Notes under the pieces: model-generated | Database searches by the model: none | What the model saw: the letters and a program-made list of their open reading frames with translations, nothing else | Told to the model about the DNA's origin: nothing | Part shown: positions 1 to 8,299 of the stretch, one piece after another | Numbering within the stretch: position 1 is the first letter of the stretch | Layout: each line of letters opens with the position of its first letter | NCBI GenBank assembly: GCA_026391805.1 | Contig: JAPLDJ010000009.1 | Location: forward strand, 124,001 to 188,000 | Source: Bacteroidota bacterium | GTDB taxonomy: Bacteria > Bacteroidota > Bacteroidia > Bacteroidales > FEN-979 | DNA length: 64,000 bases | Reading direction: 5' to 3' | Translations under genes and position numbers: made by a program

Positions 1-1245
1 TCCAAGTTTGTGGCAATCGGCAATTCGCTGACTGCAGGTTATGCCGATGGCGCACTTTACAATTCAGGTCAGCTGAATTCTTTTCCCAACATCCTTGCCG
101 GACAATTCCAGCAGGCAGGCGGCGGCACTTTTGTACAACCCATGGTTGAAAGCGATTATGGAGTAGGACTTCCGGGCTTCCTTCCGAAACTGATCCTGGG
201 TTATAAGCAGGATTGTGCCGGAGTTACGTCCCTTGGACCTGTTCGTTCCACGGGAACACTTACCCCGTTTGCACCCGTCGGATACCCGGTTGATAATTTC
301 GGAGTTCCGGGGGCAAAATCATTTCACATCCTTGCACCCCATTATGGTGACCCGGCTTTGATGGCGCTCGGAATGTCAAATCCTTATTTTGTAAGGTTCG
401 CATCTTCACCGGCAACGACTGTTCTTGCCGATGTCATGGCCCGCAACCCGACCTTCTTCACAATGTGGCTGGGAGATAATGATGTTCTTTCCTATGCACT
501 TTCCGGCGGCGCCGGCGATACAATTACCAGCCCCGGATTCTTCCAGAATGTCATGGGTTATATTCTCCAGACCGTGACAGCCCAGGGAGCAAAAGGCGTT
601 ATCGCTACAATACCTGATGTGACATCCATCCCGTACTTTACAACGATCCCTTATAATGGTCTGTACCTGAGCAGGCAATCTCTGGTTGACTCCGTTAACG
701 GGGCCATGGCAGCTGTTTACCACCTGCCATATGTCTATCAGCTCGGATACAATCCGTTCCTGATGTTTGATCCGGCTGCTCCTAATTTCTTTAAGGTCCG
801 CCAGATGAAGCCGGGAGAAATGGTTCTGCTATCCGTGCCGCAGGATTCAATGAAATGTTACGGAATGGGCATCATCAGCAAGCTGACCTTCACGCCCTGG
901 GGTATCCCGAACCAGTTTGTACTTGATTCCGCTGAAATTGCAAACCTTAAAAACAACACGGTCCAGTACAACCTGATCATTGCAGGACTTGCAAATACAT
1001 TTAACCTCGCCCTCGTTGACATGAATGCCAAGATGGTGAATCTTCAGAAAGGAATCGTTTGGGATGGCATCAAGCTGAATGCAGATTTTGTAACAGGTGG
1101 CGCATTTTCACTTGACGGTATTCATATGAATCCAAGGGGATGTGCTGTTGCAGCAAATTATTTCATTGAGGCTATCAATGCCAAATATGGCAGTACAATT
1201 TCACAGGTTGATATCACAAAGTACCACGGGGTCATATTCCCGTAG
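1..1245 (+). CDS. SGNH/GDSL-type hydrolase, 5'-truncated by window edge
   Basis: The frame is open from the first base (S-K-F-V-A-I-G-N-S-L-T-A-G), so the true start lies upstream. The visible GNSLTAG block is the nucleophile motif of SGNH esterases/lipases (Ser in a GDSL-like block I). DGIHMNPRG near the C-terminus fits the DxxH block V that supplies the catalytic Asp and His. WLGDND at about residue 155 resembles block III with its conserved Asn. Bacteroidota carry many secreted or lipoprotein members of this type, whose usual substrates are acyl or acetyl esters. The substrate here cannot be told. No T9SS domain is present at the C-terminus. A strong terminator follows 25 bases after the stop, so this is the end of a transcription unit. 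Confidence 0.8.
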   Translation, partial: SKFVAIGNSLTAGYADGALYNSGQLNSFPNILAGQFQQAGGGTFVQPMVESDYGVGLPGFLPKLILGYKQDCAGVTSLGPVRSTGTLTPFAPVGYPVDNFGVPGAKSFHILAPHYGDPALMALGMSNPYFVRFASSPATTVLADVMARNPTFFTMWLGDNDVLSYALSGGAGDTITSPGFFQNVMGYILQTVTAQGAKGVIATIPDVTSIPYFTTIPYNGLYLSRQSLVDSVNGAMAAVYHLPYVYQLGYNPFLMFDPAAPNFFKVRQMKPGEMVLLSVPQDSMKCYGMGIISKLTFTPWGIPNQFVLDSAEIANLKNNTVQYNLIIAGLANTFNLALVDMNAKMVNLQKGIVWDGIKLNADFVTGGAFSLDGIHMNPRGCAVAANYFIEAINAKYGSTISQVDITKYHGVIFP

Positions 1246-1270
1246 TGCCTGATCCGACATGAATAAAAAA

Positions 1271-1304
1271 AACCGTTTCCCGGGTTCCGGGGAACGGTTT
1301 TTTT
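1271..1304 (+). terminator. Rho-independent terminator
   Basis: A 13-bp stem (AACCGTTTCCCGG at 1271-1283 pairing with 1287-1299, one G-T wobble) with a 3-base loop is followed by a run of seven T. An A-run on the other side could make it work in both directions, serving the hydrolase and the convergent rdgB. Confidence 0.88.
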
Positions 1305-1314
1305 GTTGGGGAAA

Positions 1315-1375
1315 GCGAAGTAGCGAAGTAGCGAAATTAATTATCCATTATCAATTATCAATCATCAATTACCAA
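1315..1375. repeat. Short tandem repeats overlapping the rdgB stop
   Basis: Two families lie back to back. GCGAAGTA (8 bp) is repeated about three times at 1315-1338. Then five heptamers of the form TTATCAA run from 1341 to 1375. The second tract contains the rdgB stop codon (1365-1367) and its last codons, so the final Gly-Asn of the protein is encoded by repeat sequence. Confidence 0.8.
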
Positions 1376-1946
1376 GGAACCGTAGCATCTTCCCTATAGC
1401 CCGGCCACGGTGGCTGATGCCGTTTTTCAGGTAAGGAGGCATCTGGGAAAATGACTGTAATTGTCCTTTGGGCCGAAATACCGGGTCGTAGCCGAAGCCG
1501 TCGGTTCCTTTCCTTTCCGTAAGAATGATGCCGTCGACCCGGCCTTCGAAAAGGTGTTCTTTACCTTCAAGGATCAGGCAGATCACGCACCGGAAGCTGG
1601 CTTTCCTGTTCTCAACTCCTTCCAGTTCAGCCAGTATTTTCCTGACGTTGTCATCGAAACTGCATCCTTCTCCGGCGTAACGGGCGGAATATACGCCAGG
1701 CCGGCCGTCGAGGGCATCGATAAAAAGACCGGTATCATCGGCAAAGCAATCCCTGCCCGTCCGTTCATAGACAAACCGGGCTTTCTGGCAGGCATTTTCT
1801 GCGAGGGTATCGCCCGTCTCCGGGATATCGCCTTCAAAACCGGCATCATTCAGGCTTATTATTTGGATTGAAGTCCCGATGATCTCCCGGATTTCCCTGA
1901 GCTTATGCTGGTTGTTTGTAGCGAAAAGAAGAGTAGTCATCAGCAA
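1365..1946 (-). CDS. rdgB: XTP/dITP pyrophosphatase (non-canonical purine NTPase)
   Basis: This is a house-cleaning enzyme of the HAM1/RdgB family that hydrolyses dITP, XTP and ITP to monophosphates and pyrophosphate, keeping deaminated purines out of nucleic acids. Seen directly: N-terminal FATNNQHKLREI (the NTP-binding T/SxxxxK loop), ADDTGLFIDAL with the metal-binding acidic residues, GRPGVYSARYAG, FGYDPVF and the C-terminal SHRGRA block. Length (about 193 aa) is normal. Translation may start at 1946 (MLMTT) or at the second ATG at 1940 (MTTLLFATNN), which matches the usual family start better. The C-terminus is oddly blunt because its stop lies in a heptamer repeat. The gene is convergent with the SGNH hydrolase gene. 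Confidence 0.95.
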   Translation of the reverse strand: MLMTTLLFATNNQHKLREIREIIGTSIQIISLNDAGFEGDIPETGDTLAENACQKARFVYERTGRDCFADDTGLFIDALDGRPGVYSARYAGEGCSFDDNVRKILAELEGVENRKASFRCVICLILEGKEHLFEGRVDGIILTERKGTDGFGYDPVFRPKGQLQSFSQMPPYLKNGISHRGRAIGKMLRFLGN

Positions 1947-2120
1947 TTAGTAGTTTGTAGTTTGTAAATAGACTTTTATTCCATCCTCCATCTTCCATTT
2001 TTAATCACCACAGATATACACAGATTCCACAGATTAAGCCACAGATTAAGCCACAGATTATTTCCATTTCAATCATCCATCCTCCATTTTCGGTCTTCTG
2101 ACCTCTGATCTCCGACCTCA
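1940..2120. repeat. Intergenic spacer of short direct repeats between rdgB and ddl
   Basis: The spacer has no gene. It is made of short reiterated words: TAGTTTG at 1950-1966, CCACAGATTAAG repeated at 2029-2060, and GACCTCTGATCTCCGACCTC next to the ddl stop. The last tract begins a few bases after the ddl stop codon. Confidence 0.65.
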
Positions 2121-2126
2121 ATCAGA

Positions 2127-3107
2127 TTATTTACAACCTTTCAGCGCCTCGACGATCATCTTCTCAAACAGTTCGGAAACGTTCCACCCATCTGCGCGGG
2201 CCATCTTGGGAACGATGCTCTGTTCCGTAAGCCCGGGAACGGTATTGACCTCCAGGAACCAGAATTCATAATTGCTGTAGATGTAATCAAAACGCACCAC
2301 ACCCCTGCAGTTGAGCTTTTCGTAAAGGCTTTTCGAGATCTTTTGGCATTTTTCAGCGACATCATCGTCGATTCCGGCCGGAACAACCTCTTCAGCAAGC
2401 CCGTCCTGGTATTTTGCCTCATAATCAAAGAAATCTTTCTTTGAGATGATCTCCGTCACAGGCAGGGCAACGATGGAACCTTCGGTCTGCAAGACCCCGC
2501 AGGTCAGTTCCCGTCCCTGGATGAAATCTTCAACCAGCACTTCATCGTCTTCCTGAAACGCCTTTTCAATTGCTGCTTCCAGCTCTTCCGGCTGATTCAC
2601 TTTCGACATCCCTACACTCGAACCACCGTTGTTGGGTTTTACGAAACAGGGGAAAGAGACCTCTTCCCACACGGCATAAACCGGGTCGGGCATGGAACGG
2701 TAGAGGTGAACTGAATTGGCCGTCCGTATACCGTTTGCGGCGACTACCTTTTTGCAGAAACTCTTGTTGAAAGTGAGGGCCGAGGTGGTGACACCGCTGG
2801 AAGTATAAGGAATACCAAGCATATCAAAATAGCCCTGCAATTTTCCGTCCTCCCCGGGTGTGCCATGGATGGCATTGAAAACAACATCAAAGCAGATCTT
2901 CTTCCCGTCAAGGATAATTGTAAAATCATTTTTTTCGACCGGGATCTCCCTGCCGTCCATTCTGCAGATCCACCCTTTCCGTGAGATCTCGATAAGGTAA
3001 GGCGTGAATTTTTCCCGGTCGAGGCGCTGGAACACCTGTAAACCGCTTTTCACGGAAATTTCAAATTCGCCGGAATCACCTCCGCAGACAACCGCAATAT
3101 TGAGCAT
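2127..3107 (-). CDS. ddl: D-alanine--D-alanine ligase
   Basis: This ATP-grasp enzyme joins two D-Ala to form the dipeptide at the tip of peptidoglycan stem peptides; it acts in the cytoplasm. Visible motifs are VVCGGDSGEFEISVKSG (N-terminal substrate loop), HGTPGEDGKLQG, the ATP-binding loop KPNNGGSSVGMSKV, RELTCGVL, and the C-terminal FLEVNTVPGLTEQS with metal-binding Glu and Asn. I chose the ATG at 3107 (MLNIAVVCGG). The frame is open upstream to a TTG at 3131, but that TTG lies inside a TATTTTTG promoter-like box. Length (326 aa) is normal. Bacteroidota often keep ddl near rluD and a PASTA protein, as here. Confidence 0.95.
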   Translation of the reverse strand: MLNIAVVCGGDSGEFEISVKSGLQVFQRLDREKFTPYLIEISRKGWICRMDGREIPVEKNDFTIILDGKKICFDVVFNAIHGTPGEDGKLQGYFDMLGIPYTSSGVTTSALTFNKSFCKKVVAANGIRTANSVHLYRSMPDPVYAVWEEVSFPCFVKPNNGGSSVGMSKVNQPEELEAAIEKAFQEDDEVLVEDFIQGRELTCGVLQTEGSIVALPVTEIISKKDFFDYEAKYQDGLAEEVVPAGIDDDVAEKCQKISKSLYEKLNCRGVVRFDYIYSNYEFWFLEVNTVPGLTEQSIVPKMARADGWNVSELFEKMIVEALKGCK

Positions 3108-3128
3108 AGGGTACTGATTAATGAGAGA

Positions 3129-3136
3129 CAAAAATA
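3129..3136 (-). promoter_or_regulatory. Putative Bacteroidota -7 element upstream of ddl
   Basis: On the minus strand this reads TATTTTTG, matching TAnnTTTG, 21 bases upstream of the preferred ddl ATG. No clear TTG -33 element is seen at the expected spacing, so this rests on the -7 box alone. Confidence 0.4.
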
Positions 3137-3173
3137 GGAGAAAAATGATGATCCCCGGAAGAAAAGTTTCAGT

Positions 3174-3670
3174 TTGGTCGGGAACTTATCAGAAGCATCC
3201 GGTCATCTGAGCGGGAAATTCAACCCCTCCGGGGCTGATATTCTGGTGGGGTTTTATGCCATGAGCTACGCTCATGGTTATTCAGACCAGGCTCTTTCAG
3301 AGCCTTTTGCAAAAAGCATCTTCTTCCTTCCAGTAACGAAATGCCACGAAGTGGCTGCATATCAATAACCGTGGATGAAATCCACGGTTATACTCACGCT
3401 ACAAATCCCAGCCCTGAAAGGGCTGAACATTATGATTAAGCCCCTCCGGGGCTGATATTCTGGTGGGGTTTTATGCCATGAGCTACGCTCATGGTTATTC
3501 AGGTAGAGTTCCTTCGGAGCATTCACAAGATTTTCACAATATAGAATCATTTTCTGATTTATCCCCGGCATAACATCCTGCAAAATTGTCGGGAAGCCAT
3601 TTGCGAATCTGCTAAAAAACCTGTAGGTTTGTCAAGAAATACAATAAACCTGAGGTTTTCAGGTTAATTA
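3174..3670. repeat. Island of short hairpins, most with a GAA triloop, including a duplicated 62-bp unit
   Basis: This 554-base gap between ddl and the PASTA gene has no credible gene. It holds a chain of perfect or near-perfect hairpins: GGCTCT-TTC-AGAGCC (3291-3305), GCCAC-GAA-GTGGC (3343-3355), AACCGTGGAT-GAA-ATCCACGGTT (3367-3389), CAGCCCT-GAA-AGGGCTG (3409-3425), CCATGAGC-TAC-GCTCATGG (in both copies of the duplicated unit), and smaller AAACC/GGTTT stems near 3617 and 3645. A 62-bp unit is repeated exactly at 3224-3285 and 3441-3502. Small open frames here are by-products of the repeats. The structure resembles REP-type palindromic elements; no RAYT transposase is visible in the window. 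Confidence 0.8.
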
Positions 3671-3685
3671 CATAAAAACGGAAGG

Positions 3686-4279
3686 ATGGATTTTTTCAGC
3701 TTTTTATTCTCGCGGAGATTTCTCAGGCATTTGTTGGGAATGATCGTGGTGGTGGCCATTCTGGTATGGGTCGTTCTGCTTTCACTGAAGATCTATACAC
3801 AGCATGGAAAATACTACACCGTTCCCGATTTTTCCGGGAAACTGATCAGTGATGTGACGGCCGGTGAGGATTCGAAAGTGTTTGAATTCGTGGTGATCGA
3901 TTCGGTGTTTGAAGTGGACAAGCCCAAAGGTATGATCCTCCGCCAGGATCCGTATCCTGATTCGAAGGTCAAATTGAACCGGAAGATCTACCTGACCATC
4001 GTATCCTTCCTCCCGGAAAAAACAGTGATGCCCGACCTGAAGTACCTTACACTGAGGCAGGCGGTCACCACGCTTGAAAGTTGCGGGCTCAAGGTCGGAA
4101 GGATCACCTACATACCCACGTTTGATGCCGATGCCGTGCAGCAGCAGCGATACAAAGGCGAAGTGATCGCCCCCGGTACCCGGCTCGATAAAGGATCGGT
4201 CATCAACCTAACGGTGGGAATCGGATCGAAAGGACAGGCGGAGGTTCCGGTGCCGGAGGTGGAACAGGATTCGATGTAG
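3686..4279 (+). CDS. PASTA-domain membrane protein
   Basis: Residues about 14-37 form one hydrophobic membrane segment (LLGMIVVVAILVWVVLLSL), followed by an extracytoplasmic part with PASTA-like units. The first is YTVPDFSGKLISD...KGMILRQDPYPDSKVK; the second is TVMPDLKYLTLRQAVTTLES...GEVIAPGTRLDKGSVINLTVG. PASTA domains bind muropeptides or beta-lactams in kinases and penicillin-binding proteins, but no kinase or transpeptidase domain is attached (197 aa in total). Location near ddl suggests a cell-envelope role; that is inference. The start at 3686 gives the normal short cytoplasmic N-terminus. An 8-bp repeat tract starts a few bases after the stop. Confidence 0.85.
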   Translation: MDFFSFLFSRRFLRHLLGMIVVVAILVWVVLLSLKIYTQHGKYYTVPDFSGKLISDVTAGEDSKVFEFVVIDSVFEVDKPKGMILRQDPYPDSKVKLNRKIYLTIVSFLPEKTVMPDLKYLTLRQAVTTLESCGLKVGRITYIPTFDADAVQQQRYKGEVIAPGTRLDKGSVINLTVGIGSKGQAEVPVPEVEQDSM

Positions 4280-4360
4280 ATAACTTGTGAACTGGCGAAC
4301 TGGTGAACTATTGAGTTTTTTGACTTTATAAACTTTACAAACTTTACAAACGTTATAAAC
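4280..4360. repeat. Octamer and nonamer tandem repeats after the PASTA gene
   Basis: AACTGGCG/AACTGGTG octamers lie at about 4290-4308 and ACTTTACAA nonamers at about 4323-4359. The same octamer family follows the stops of genes A, B, C and E in the 19-55 kb array, and the same nonamer family follows the C10-like gene at 11113. Confidence 0.75.
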
Positions 4361-4382
4361 TGATTTTGTAATTTTGACCTGA

Positions 4383-6338
4383 ATGCGAATACTATCCATT
4401 ATATTATCTTTTCTCTTCTGCGGAAGCGTGTTCTCACAGGAAGTGGTAACGGGCCTGCAATTCAACAAGGCCGTCCAGAAGAAGTTCCTGGAAGAGAAAA
4501 TGCTGAAAGCGGGCGCCGGCGATGATACCATCCCGGTAACCCTGCCGTTTTACGATGACTTTTCCGCAAACGGGGTTTTCCCCTCTTCCCTCCGCTGGAT
4601 CGACCGGTATGCATTTGAGAACAATGATTACCCGGTTTACCCGATCGACCTTGGGGTAGTGACCATGGATGCCATCAACGACTCCGGCTCGATGTACCCG
4701 GATGCTGTCGCTGGTCCGTTGCCCTTTATTGCCGACCACCTGACCTCACGGTACATCCGCCTGGATTCCGTTTTTACTCCGGTTCCAAGGGCCTTAACCC
4801 CAGCCGATTCGGTTTACCTGAGTTTCTATTACCAGCCCCAGGGAAGAGGATCGGCCCCTCATACTTCGGATACACTGATCCTTCAGTTTCTCCTCGAACC
4901 CGAACATGACAGCATTTCCCCGGTCGATACGACACTGATCCCTGACCGATGGAGTCGGACCTGGTATGCCAACGGAACATCCCTCGACACGTTTTACATC
5001 AATAACAACCTCTTCTTTAAACGTGTGATGATCCCCATCACCGATACGTTGTTCTTCAAAAAGAAATTCCGGATCCAGTTCTACAACTATGTGAGCCTGG
5101 CAAGCAGCACACTGCCCAGCTGGCAAAGCAACTGCTGCCAGTGGAACCTCGACCAGGTGTACCTGAACTATGGCAGAAATATGAACGATACGGTCCGGGC
5201 AGAGCTCCGCTTTACGGAACGGCCGCCCTCGATGCTGAAGAATTATATTTCAATGCCCTACCTGCAATACAGCAACGATCCGGGAAACGAAATGCGTGAC
5301 TCCTTGTCGATGATCCTGACCAACCGTGACCTGACCGCTCACAGCGTCAGGCACTCCTACTCTGTTACGCAGGTAGGAGGAAGTTTCAGCAAAAGTTACG
5401 AAAGCCCTTCCTTCAACCTGCTGCCCTATAACCAGTATGCGTTCGGATATACCACACATCCGCCGGTCAATTTCACCTATCCGATTTCGACTGCAGACAG
5501 CGGGCTTTTTAAAGTGCAGCATGTGATTCGTGATCTCGCCCCCGGGTCCTTAATGCCGGATACCATCACGGCATACCAGCGCTTCTACAATTTTTTCGCC
5601 TATGATGACGGATCCGCCGAAGCCGGTTACGGACTGAAGGGAACAGGAGCCATGATGGCCTACAGGTTCAACCTGAACTTATCGCCCGATACCCTCCGGG
5701 CCGTCCGGATCTTTTTCAACCAGACCCTTTCACAAACGAACCAGCAGTTTTTCTACCTTACGGTATGGAACGACAACAGCGGATTTCCCGGTGATACGAT
5801 CTATTCCCGGCTGGCCTATCCGGGATATTCCGACAGCCTCAACGATTTTAAAACCTACCGTCTTGAAAAACCTGTAAGGATCAGCGGAGCCTTCTATGTC
5901 GGGACCATCCAGACCACCGACGACAACCTCAACATTGGTCTCGACACCTATGACAACGCCGCGGCAAATCTTTTTTACAATGTCACCGGCCCTTGGATCG
6001 CTTCTTCCATTTCAGGCGCGCCCATGGTCAGGCCCGTCATCGGCAAGCCGCTTCCCCTTGGAATTACTTCCCTGTCGGTTCAGAAAAGGACGCTGACGGT
6101 TTACCCGAATCCCTGCAATACAGGACGGATCCGCCTATCCATGCAGGGAATGACCGGTAACCAGGACAACAACGACGTTACCATTTCCATCACCGGGCTG
6201 ACCGGACAGGAAGTTTATCATTCAGGATGGACTGAGATCATCGATGTTTCCATGCTTCCGGCAGGAATGTATTTCATTAAGGCTCAACACAGGGGGGATC
6301 TTCAGCACTCCGTCGCAAAGCTGATCATCATGAAATAA
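4383..6338 (+). CDS. T9SS-secreted protein with type A sorting domain
   Basis: Starts with a signal peptide (MRILSIILSFLFCGSVFS, cut near SQE). The middle is rich in aromatic residues, with repeated beta-strand segments such as LPFYDDFSANG and WSRTWYANG, which look like jelly-roll or carbohydrate-binding folds, but no enzyme motif is recognised. The last about 80 residues (LTVYPNPCNTGRIRL to GMYFIKAQHRGD...LIIMK) form a typical T9SS type A sorting domain, so the protein is exported by the Sec and then the type IX pathway to the cell surface. This sequence lies between a PASTA gene and rluD, and 25 bases separate its stop from rluD. Function unknown; 651 aa. Confidence 0.85.
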   Translation: MRILSIILSFLFCGSVFSQEVVTGLQFNKAVQKKFLEEKMLKAGAGDDTIPVTLPFYDDFSANGVFPSSLRWIDRYAFENNDYPVYPIDLGVVTMDAINDSGSMYPDAVAGPLPFIADHLTSRYIRLDSVFTPVPRALTPADSVYLSFYYQPQGRGSAPHTSDTLILQFLLEPEHDSISPVDTTLIPDRWSRTWYANGTSLDTFYINNNLFFKRVMIPITDTLFFKKKFRIQFYNYVSLASSTLPSWQSNCCQWNLDQVYLNYGRNMNDTVRAELRFTERPPSMLKNYISMPYLQYSNDPGNEMRDSLSMILTNRDLTAHSVRHSYSVTQVGGSFSKSYESPSFNLLPYNQYAFGYTTHPPVNFTYPISTADSGLFKVQHVIRDLAPGSLMPDTITAYQRFYNFFAYDDGSAEAGYGLKGTGAMMAYRFNLNLSPDTLRAVRIFFNQTLSQTNQQFFYLTVWNDNSGFPGDTIYSRLAYPGYSDSLNDFKTYRLEKPVRISGAFYVGTIQTTDDNLNIGLDTYDNAAANLFYNVTGPWIASSISGAPMVRPVIGKPLPLGITSLSVQKRTLTVYPNPCNTGRIRLSMQGMTGNQDNNDVTISITGLTGQEVYHSGWTEIIDVSMLPAGMYFIKAQHRGDLQHSVAKLIIMK

Positions 6339-6363
6339 TTTTCTTTCTTTTCACGCCCCGGTC

Positions 6364-7416
6364 ATGATCCCTCAAAATGTGACAGCAGACGAGAATAACG
6401 AATTGTACGAACACTTCCGTTTCGTTGTCGATAAAGGCCAGGGGCTTATCCGGATCGACAAATACCTGGCTGCCAAAATTGAAAACTCCTCCCGCACGCG
6501 GATCCAGAACGCCGCCAACGCCGGCAATATCCTTGTGAACGGCACAGCGGCCAAACCCAATTACAGGGTCAAACCGGAGGATGTGATCAGCATCGTTTTG
6601 CCGCATCCTCCGCGCGATACCGAGATCTACCCTGAAAACATCCCGTTCAACATCGTTTATGAAGACCGTGATATCCTCGTGGTGAACAAAGAGGCGGGCA
6701 TGGTAGTGCATCCCGGTCACGGGAATTTTACAGGAACGCTGCAGAATGCCCTCGTTTATCATTTTCAGGAGAACCTGAAGGATGAACCCGACGCCAAAGT
6801 CTTCCTGGTCCACAGGATCGACAAGGATACCTCCGGGATCCTCCTGATCGCAAAAAATGAAATCGCCCAGAACAGGCTTGCCAAACAATTTTTTGATCAC
6901 ACCATCGACCGGAAATACATTGCACTGTTGTGGGGGAACCTGGCGGATGACGAAGGAACAATTTCGGGTTTTATTGCACGCGATTCCCGCGACCGGCTCG
7001 TCATGAAGATCTATCAGGAAGAAGAAAAAGGCCGGAGCTCGGTGACCCATTACAAGGTGATCGAACGGTTCGGCTATGTAACCCTCGTTGAGTGCGTTCT
7101 TGAGACGGGCCGTACACACCAGATCCGCGCCCATTTCAAACACATCGGCCACCCGCTGTTTAACGATGAAAAATATGGCGGCGATGAGATCCTGAAGGGG
7201 ACGACATTTACAAAATACAAGCAATTCGTCCAGAACTGCTTCAAGCTGATACCCCGCCAGGCGCTGCATGCAAAGTCGCTGGGGTTTATCCATCCCTCCA
7301 CGGGCCAGTATATCTTTTTCGACAGCGATTACCCGGATGATATGAAGGCAGTGGTTGAAAAGTGGAGGAACTATAGTGTACACAAAGGATTGGAGAGTGA
7401 AGGGGAAAATAATTAG
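6364..7416 (+). CDS. rluD: RluD-family 23S rRNA pseudouridine synthase
   Basis: Predicted to isomerise uridines in 23S rRNA (the RluD target is the helix 69 loop). An N-terminal S4 RNA-binding domain (about residues 25-90, RIDKYLAAKIENSSRTRIQN...ILVNG) is followed by the RluA-type catalytic domain with HRIDKDTSGILLIAKN, where the Asp is the catalytic residue, and GRTHQIRAHFKHIGHPLFND. Length of 350 aa is normal. The stop codon TAG forms the beginning of a TAGCGAAA repeat tract. Substrate sites cannot be assigned from sequence alone, so RluD is the family name rather than a proven specificity. Confidence 0.92.
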   Translation: MIPQNVTADENNELYEHFRFVVDKGQGLIRIDKYLAAKIENSSRTRIQNAANAGNILVNGTAAKPNYRVKPEDVISIVLPHPPRDTEIYPENIPFNIVYEDRDILVVNKEAGMVVHPGHGNFTGTLQNALVYHFQENLKDEPDAKVFLVHRIDKDTSGILLIAKNEIAQNRLAKQFFDHTIDRKYIALLWGNLADDEGTISGFIARDSRDRLVMKIYQEEEKGRSSVTHYKVIERFGYVTLVECVLETGRTHQIRAHFKHIGHPLFNDEKYGGDEILKGTTFTKYKQFVQNCFKLIPRQALHAKSLGFIHPSTGQYIFFDSDYPDDMKAVVEKWRNYSVHKGLESEGENN

Positions 7417-7443
7417 CGAAAGGCGAAAAGCGAAAAGCGAAAT
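7416..7443. repeat. GCGAAAA heptamer array beginning at the rluD stop
   Basis: Four 7-bp units (GCGAAAG, GCGAAAA, GCGAAAA, GCGAAAT) begin on the last base of the rluD stop. An AATCTGTGAAATCTGTGG repeat follows and runs to the plsC start. Confidence 0.88.
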
Positions 7444-7467
7444 AATCTGTGAAATCTGTGGTTAATA

Positions 7468-8229
7468 ATGAAGAATGAAAATGAATATAAACCTGGAATC
7501 ATTGACTACGTAGTATCGTGCTATTTCTGGAGTTCACTGTACCTGATCTCAATGATCCTTTTTCCGGTTTCAATCACGACATGGCTGGTGACAATCCTAT
7601 TTGACAAAAAGCGCATCCTTCTCCACAAGTTCACCTGCACATGGTCAGATATCGTTCTGTCCATCAATCCCTATTGGAAGGTTCGTGTGGAAGGAAAGAA
7701 AAAGATTGAACCGCACAAGGTGTATGTGATGGTTTCCAACCACCAGTCCGGGGCCGATATCCTGGTGCTATTTAAGCTTCACCGTCATTACAAATGGGTA
7801 GCAAAGCGATCGCTTTTCTATGTTCCCTTCATCGGGTGGAACATGTGGCTGAACGGATACATCTCCATCGTAAGAACGAGAGGAAGAAGCAAGCTGATGA
7901 TGATGGACAAGGCAGCCAGTTCAGTAATGAAAGGGAATTCGGTGATGCTTTTCCCCGAAGGAACCCGCACCCGTGACGGAAACATCCAGCCCTTTAAAAC
8001 CGGAGCTTTCCGCCTTGCACTCGACACGGAATCCGCCATTCTGCCGATCGCAATCAAAGGAACTTTTTCAGCGATCCGCAAGGCCAGTCTCCTGATCCAT
8101 AAAAATTACGACCTGAAGGTCACAGTGCTTGACCCGATCCCGTTCGAGGTCATCTCAGAAATGGAACCAAAAGAGATTGCAGAGCTCGTGCATGATCAGA
8201 TCCGGGCGGAGTTGGAGAAAGAGCAATAG
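7468..8229 (+). CDS. plsC: 1-acyl-sn-glycerol-3-phosphate acyltransferase
   Basis: This membrane-bound enzyme acylates lysophosphatidic acid to phosphatidic acid in phospholipid synthesis. The HX4D catalytic motif is present as NHQSGAD, and the substrate-binding block is FPEGTRTRDG, followed by PFKTGAFRLAL. One or two hydrophobic segments at about residues 15-45 anchor it to the inner membrane. The 253-residue length is normal. The sequence upstream of the ATG is a repeat (CTGTGAAATCTGTGG) rather than a clear ribosome-binding site. The TAG stop is the first part of another GCGAAAA heptamer array. Confidence 0.93.
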   Translation: MKNENEYKPGIIDYVVSCYFWSSLYLISMILFPVSITTWLVTILFDKKRILLHKFTCTWSDIVLSINPYWKVRVEGKKKIEPHKVYVMVSNHQSGADILVLFKLHRHYKWVAKRSLFYVPFIGWNMWLNGYISIVRTRGRSKLMMMDKAASSVMKGNSVMLFPEGTRTRDGNIQPFKTGAFRLALDTESAILPIAIKGTFSAIRKASLLIHKNYDLKVTVLDPIPFEVISEMEPKEIAELVHDQIRAELEKEQ

Positions 8230-8299
8230 CGAAAAGCGAAAGGCGAAAAGCGAAATAAATATCAGTTGTCAATTCCCTATTGCCTATTCCCTATTGCCT
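8229..8299. repeat. Two heptamer arrays between plsC and mqnE
   Basis: Four units (GCGAAAA, GCGAAAG, GCGAAAA, GCGAAAT) at 8229-8256 start on the last base of the plsC stop. A second array of four units alternating ATTCCCT and ATTGCCT covers 8272-8299 and includes the stop and last seven codons of mqnE on the other strand. Confidence 0.88.

Noticed and set aside
3174-3583. Two small open frames in the hairpin island
   Set aside because: They consist of the palindromic repeats, overlap each other on opposite strands and have no recognisable protein features.
6328-7383. 351-codon frame antisense to rluD
   Set aside because: rluD on the other strand has clear S4 and catalytic motifs; the antisense product has none.
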